Part shown: positions 11,721 to 15,137 of the stretch, piece after piece | Numbering within the stretch: the stretch's first letter is position 1 | Layout of the letters: each line of letters starts with the position of its first letter | Assembly: GCA_025997675.1 (NCBI GenBank) | Contig: BNUX01000071.1 | Coordinates: 1-15,137 of the forward strand | Length of the DNA: 15,137 bases | Direction of reading: 5' to 3' | Source: Spirochaetia bacterium | GTDB lineage: Bacteria; Spirochaetota; Spirochaetia; Treponematales; Breznakiellaceae | Program-made: the position numbers and the translations under genes | The notes under the pieces: generated by a model | Databases searched by the model: none | Seen by the model: only the letters and a program-made list of their open reading frames with translations | Told to the model about the DNA's origin: nothing

Positions 11721-13153
11721 AGGCCTAGTATATACTCGGTGCTTGTCAAATTCCAAGCCCTGTTGGTATCAACAGAGATAGTGCGATCCAGAACCGTGCG
11801 TGTAAGCGGTCTTTGACCACCGGTATCCAGGGCGGCGGCAAAATTGATTATCAGGGAGGCGGTTCCACCGATGTAGTCTTCACGAGCCCAGACCGGGGCC
11901 ATATCCCCTGAAAAGAGCAGGCTGAGGAGGGGGTATTTTTCCGGGACGTCCGAATAGTCCAGGGGGCCTGCGCCGGGAACCATTGCCAGCGCCGCAGGGC
12001 TGGTCCCCCTTTGGAAACTTTCCCGGATGCTCATATACCGGTTTTCCCGGCGCCCCGCATATAAGGCCCGGTCGGAGAGGATGTAAAAGGCGGGAACCTC
12101 CGGCAGGGGAAGGTTTTCAATGCCCTTGACCTTTCTCGGCCCCAGATTAGCAATCCGGTTGCCAAGGTCCGCCCGGAAAAACCGCCACCACCCCGCTTCT
12201 TCCCGTGATATCCCCAGGGGCTTCACCGGTTCCTGTCCCAAAGCGGACAGGATGGGGCATTCCAGGCCGATAATCCCCTGTACGGCGGGGTAGGCGGCGG
12301 CGAATCCCGGGCTTGCCGCAAGGCTAACCGCCGCAGCCCCCCCGGCGCCAAAGCCGGCGATAAAAACATGGTCCCGGTCCGTATCTTCGGTCAGAAGATT
12401 TTCGGTACCGCTTTTAATACATCTTAGCAGGAATATCAGGTCCTGTTTCCGTTCTTCCTCCAGGGCACGGCCCAGCTTATTTGCCGCCACCCTCCCGGTC
12501 CCCTGAAAAATGACCTCCAGGAGCCTAATACTCCGGACCGGAGAAAGGGGCAGCTTTTTCCCCCTATCCCCTATTGCCGGGGAGTCGATACCCTTCCGGG
12601 AGTAGGTCAGTACCGTAAAGCCCCTTCGGGAGAGTTCCCCGCAGAGCCCGTCCACCGTCATCAGAGAGCCCATCGCCGGGGGGATAAGAACCAACAATGC
12701 GCGCGGTTCCGCATCAGGTTCGTAGATGCGCAGGAACAGGTTAGTATTCCGGTTCGTGTCCCGGACAACACCGGTACGCACCCCGGCATCAGCCATGCGC
12801 GGGTCAAGGGAAGGGACAAAATAAATCGCCAGGGCGGTGACCGCGATGAGCAGGCCCAACAAGAGTCCCGTAGAGAAGTATCCCCGGTCCCGGAAATCAT
12901 CGTTTTTAAGGTGTCTGAAAAGGGCGCTCAGGGCGGGAAGGTTCGCGATATTCAGGATAATCACATACACGATCAGGGGGAGACATTCGGGGCGGATGCC
13001 GTAGGCGGGAAAAAGGCCGGCGGCTGCCCCCAGGGCAAGCAGGGGGAGTATCGCCAGACCGTCCATTGACCACAGCCCCTTGATAAACGGCCTGATAAGG
13101 GGGAGGAGCAGAAAAAGGGCGATAAGCAGTTCCAGAATGCCAAGTTCCCACAT
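11717..13153 (-). CDS. Membrane-anchored alpha/beta-hydrolase-like protein, likely inactive
   Basis: A 478-aa protein from ATG 13153 with four N-terminal membrane helices (about 5-24, 32-50, 57-76, 93-113) and a C-terminal domain of about 350 residues. The latter follows the alpha/beta-hydrolase plan: ALLVLIPPAMGS (152-163, oxyanion strand region), LSRRGFTVLTYSRKG (174-188), HVFIAGFGAGGAAAVSLA (262-279), VPAFYILSDRA (353-363) and VPGAGPLDYSD (392-402). At the nucleophile elbow GxSxG, Ser is replaced by Gly (GFGAG, position 269). At the site where related enzymes have GHxDYsD, His is replaced by Pro (397). Both catalytic residues therefore appear lost. The ribosome site is poor. It heads the operon with nif3-like, lspA and the small membrane protein. 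Topology suggests an inner-membrane protein whose soluble domain faces one side; the side cannot be decided here. Confidence 0.75.
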   Translation of the reverse strand: MWELGILELLIALFLLLPLIRPFIKGLWSMDGLAILPLLALGAAAGLFPAYGIRPECLPLIVYVIILNIANLPALSALFRHLKNDDFRDRGYFSTGLLLGLLIAVTALAIYFVPSLDPRMADAGVRTGVVRDTNRNTNLFLRIYEPDAEPRALLVLIPPAMGSLMTVDGLCGELSRRGFTVLTYSRKGIDSPAIGDRGKKLPLSPVRSIRLLEVIFQGTGRVAANKLGRALEEERKQDLIFLLRCIKSGTENLLTEDTDRDHVFIAGFGAGGAAAVSLAASPGFAAAYPAVQGIIGLECPILSALGQEPVKPLGISREEAGWWRFFRADLGNRIANLGPRKVKGIENLPLPEVPAFYILSDRALYAGRRENRYMSIRESFQRGTSPAALAMVPGAGPLDYSDVPEKYPLLSLLFSGDMAPVWAREDYIGGTASLIINFAAALDTGGQRPLTRTVLDRTISVDTNRAWNLTSTEYILGL

Positions 13154-13161
13154 ATCAGAAA

Positions 13162-13191
13162 ACTATACCCCGAATTCGGTATAACCCACAA
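13162..13191 (-). promoter_or_regulatory. Candidate promoter with palindrome for the hydrolase-like operon
   Basis: Minus strand: TTGTGG (13191-13186), 18-bp spacer, TATAGT (13167-13162), about 9 nt from the ATG. The spacer holds the perfect palindrome CCGAATTCGG (13170-13179) flanked by TATA on both sides (13164-13183). The -35 match is poor and the leader would be very short. Confidence 0.35.
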
Positions 13192-13261
13192 GCGGACTTA
13201 CTACCTTGCGTGAATTCCGCATAATACGGTAAAATAGCAGGGAATTGTTAAAGGGGTAGCT

Positions 13262-14755
13262 ATGGCTCCGGTGCGGGAATTAGCCGTTGATGAAGCAAAA
13301 GTACGGAAGGCCGTTCAATCCGGTATACCCCTGATCATCACCACCTATACCCTTCCCCATGAAGCGGAGCTGTATATAGAACAGGTAATCGCCATCTTCC
13401 TCAAACTGGTTCACCGGGAGGAACTGCAGGACTATATTGCCTATTGCGTCCAGGAATTGGCGGTGAATGCGAAGAAGGCAAACACGAAACGGGTTTATTT
13501 TCGGGAACGGGGGCTCAATCTCGCCAATCCCCGGGATTATCAGGAGGGAATGCGGTCCTTTAAAGAGGATACCCTCAACAATATTGGCCACTATTTGAAG
13601 CTCCAGAAGGAACGGGGCCTCTATATTAAGCTGCTCCTGCGAATCAAAAACAATGTCATCACCATTGAGATCCGGAATAATGTAACCATAAGCGCTGCGG
13701 AACTGGTCCGTATCCACCAGAAACTGGACTGGACCAACGATAATCTGGGGGAGGCTATGGGGCAGATGCAGGACGATTCCGAGGGCGCCGGCCTGGGACT
13801 GGCAATCCTGGTGCTGATGCTTAAGAAAATCGGCCTTAATGCGAATAGTTTTGCCATCGGCAGTACCGAAACGGAAACCATCGCCCGGATTCGTATCCCC
13901 ATGGACAGGAGGGTGGTGGAAAACATTGCCGCCCTCTCCGTCACGATTGTGGATAACGTGAATTCCCTGCCCCAGTTCCCGGAAAATATAATCCGGATAC
14001 AGCAGCTCATCAGGCAGCCCGATGCGGATATGGTCACCATTGCCCGGCAAATTGCTATGGACCCGGCGATTACTGCGGACCTCCTGAAAATCGTCAATTC
14101 CGCCCAGTATATGCTTGCCAGAAAGGTGAACAATATCACCGAAGCGGTTAAACTGGTGGGGCTCCAGGGCATCAGGAACCTGCTCTATTCCTATGGGACC
14201 CAGAAAATCCTGGGTGAAGACGCCGCCGACAAGAAAGCCCTCTGGGATCATTCCTATAAAACGGCCTTCTACGCCGCTAGCCTCATCAAAAACTTTCAAA
14301 AGAAAGGGAATGTTCTGGATGACGCCTATGTTGGGGGTATACTCCACGATATGGGCAAGATCATTTTTGCCACTACCCATCCTGATTTGATGCGCCATAT
14401 CCGGGACTTCTGCGGCCAAAAATCCCTTCCCCCCACCACCTTTGAGAACCTCTCCGCCGGGATGAACCACGCCGAAATAGGCGCCCTGATTGCCGAAAAG
14501 TGGAACTTCCCCCCAGCCCTGATTAACGCCATTCGTTACCACCACGATCCCGCCGCCGCCCCGGCACAGTACCGGACCCTGGTGGACACCGTGTATCTGG
14601 CCAATATGTTCTGCGAATACGAGAACGGCAATGTAGGCTTTGATCAGGTCGATCCCGCCGTACTGAAGTGCTTCGGGATTACCACCAAGACCCAGATTGA
14701 CAGTCTTCTGGCGCGGTTTTCCGAGGGGTTCAGAAAGGAAGCGGAGGGTAAATGA
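13262..14755 (+). CDS. HATPase-like plus HDOD domain signalling protein
   Basis: A 497-aa cytoplasmic protein; ATG 13262 is preceded by AAAGGGG. The N-terminal part (about 35-215) is a GHKL ATPase-like domain of the anti-sigma/histidine-kinase superfamily: N-box YCVQELAVNAKKANTKRVYF (61-80) with Glu65 and Asn69, and G-box DSEGAGLGLAILVLMLKKIG (172-191). There is no His phosphotransfer domain. The C-terminal part (about 225-430) is HDOD: VNSLPQFPENIIRIQQLI (233-250), AMDPAITADLLKIVNSAQY (265-283), GGILHDMGKIIF (358-369) and MNHAEIGALIAEKWNFPPAL (401-420). The HD pair at 362-363 is kept although HDOD domains commonly lose it. HDOD proteins act in bacterial signalling, often linked to cyclic-di-GMP and motility. 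A closely similar gene follows 40 nt downstream. Confidence 0.88.
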   Translation: MAPVRELAVDEAKVRKAVQSGIPLIITTYTLPHEAELYIEQVIAIFLKLVHREELQDYIAYCVQELAVNAKKANTKRVYFRERGLNLANPRDYQEGMRSFKEDTLNNIGHYLKLQKERGLYIKLLLRIKNNVITIEIRNNVTISAAELVRIHQKLDWTNDNLGEAMGQMQDDSEGAGLGLAILVLMLKKIGLNANSFAIGSTETETIARIRIPMDRRVVENIAALSVTIVDNVNSLPQFPENIIRIQQLIRQPDADMVTIARQIAMDPAITADLLKIVNSAQYMLARKVNNITEAVKLVGLQGIRNLLYSYGTQKILGEDAADKKALWDHSYKTAFYAASLIKNFQKKGNVLDDAYVGGILHDMGKIIFATTHPDLMRHIRDFCGQKSLPPTTFENLSAGMNHAEIGALIAEKWNFPPALINAIRYHHDPAAAPAQYRTLVDTVYLANMFCEYENGNVGFDQVDPAVLKCFGITTKTQIDSLLARFSEGFRKEAEGK

Positions 14756-14795
14756 GTCTTTACATGCAACGCTATTTCCTTATATATTACCAGGT

Positions 14796-15137
14796 ATGGT
14801 TTCTGTGCAGGAATTAACCGTTGATGAGACAAAAATACGGAATGCCGTTCGCTCGGGCATCCCCTTGACCATCACCACCCATACCCTCCCCCATGAAGTA
14901 GAGCTGTACATAGAGCAGGTAATCGCCGCCTTCCTCAAGGAGGTCCATAGGGAAGAACTAAAGGATTACCTGGCGTATTGCGTCCAGGAATTGGCGGTGA
15001 ACGCGAAGAAGGCAAACACAAAACGGGTTTATTTTAAGGAACGGGGGCTCGATCTCGCCAATCCCCGGGATTATCAGGAGGGAATGCGATCCTTCAAGGA
15101 GGATACCCTCAACGATATAGGCCGCTATCTGCAGATA
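14796..15137 (+). CDS. Tandem paralogue of the HATPase-HDOD protein, partial (C-terminus beyond window)
   Basis: An open frame of 114 codons starts at ATG 14796 and runs off the right edge. It aligns without gaps to residues 1-114 of the upstream protein; by hand count 93 of 114 residues are identical. The N-box (YCVQELAVNAKKANTKRVYF) and the stretch LANPRDYQEGMRSFKEDTLN are unchanged. The catalytic-type Glu and Asn of the HATPase domain are present, so it should share ATP binding. Only a weak AGG precedes the ATG, and 40 nt separate it from the previous stop, so it is probably in the same transcript. Whether the HDOD half is also duplicated cannot be seen here. The second copy may have diverged in partner choice, as most changes lie in the first 60 residues. 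Confidence 0.88.
   Translation, partial: MVSVQELTVDETKIRNAVRSGIPLTITTHTLPHEVELYIEQVIAAFLKEVHREELKDYLAYCVQELAVNAKKANTKRVYFKERGLDLANPRDYQEGMRSFKEDTLNDIGRYLQI

Noticed and set aside
13280..14545. Long 421-aa minus-strand frame
   Set aside because: It is the shadow of the HATPase-HDOD gene, whose motifs are clear; its own sequence is low-complexity in Gly, His and Ile and without a domain.

Overview
The window looks like spirochaete chromosome, most likely a Treponema of the termite-gut kind. This rests on protein families that I recognise as treponemal in style (HATPase-HDOD signalling proteins, a GalK-like kinase of the GGNHTDH type, the small toxin/antitoxin families, the XRE regulators). No rRNA or other phylogenetic marker is present, so genus is inference. 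I see no tRNA, rRNA, CRISPR array or transposase.

Left edge (1-2070): a partial DUF2804 gene reads leftwards off the window and is divergent from a murD-type ligase.

Accessory island (about 2042-5371): a cluster of small regulatory and toxin-antitoxin genes and remnants. In order: hicB with a 5'-truncated hicA behind a good sigma70 promoter; four 21-bp repeats; a phage-like XRE repressor divergent from a 61-residue protein across a shared operator; a small lipoprotein with a terminator; a second XRE regulator; about eleven copies of a 20-bp tandem repeat ending in a hairpin; a second hicB with a nine-codon hicA stub joined to a shortened antitoxin-like gene; and, on the other strand, a complete candidate toxin-antitoxin pair whose antitoxin is the full-length paralogue of that shortened gene.

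Housekeeping and envelope section (5421-10140): galK-like kinase coupled to an upstream exported proline-rich protein; divergently, an exported M48-like protein that has lost its HExxH residues; then a 532-residue protein of unknown family with its own HEYFH motif, expressed from a near-consensus promoter embedded in inverted repeats.

Minus-strand operon (10143-13153): a membrane alpha/beta-hydrolase-like protein lacking the nucleophile Ser and the His, a Nif3-family protein, lspA and a small membrane protein, joined by two 4-nt start/stop overlaps and one short gap. Divergent from it (13262 to the right edge) are two tandem HATPase-HDOD genes, the second cut by the window end.

The points most worth following are the toxin-antitoxin remnants and hybrid gene, the two proteins that look like inactivated enzymes, the unknown HEYFH protein and the recent HATPase-HDOD duplication.
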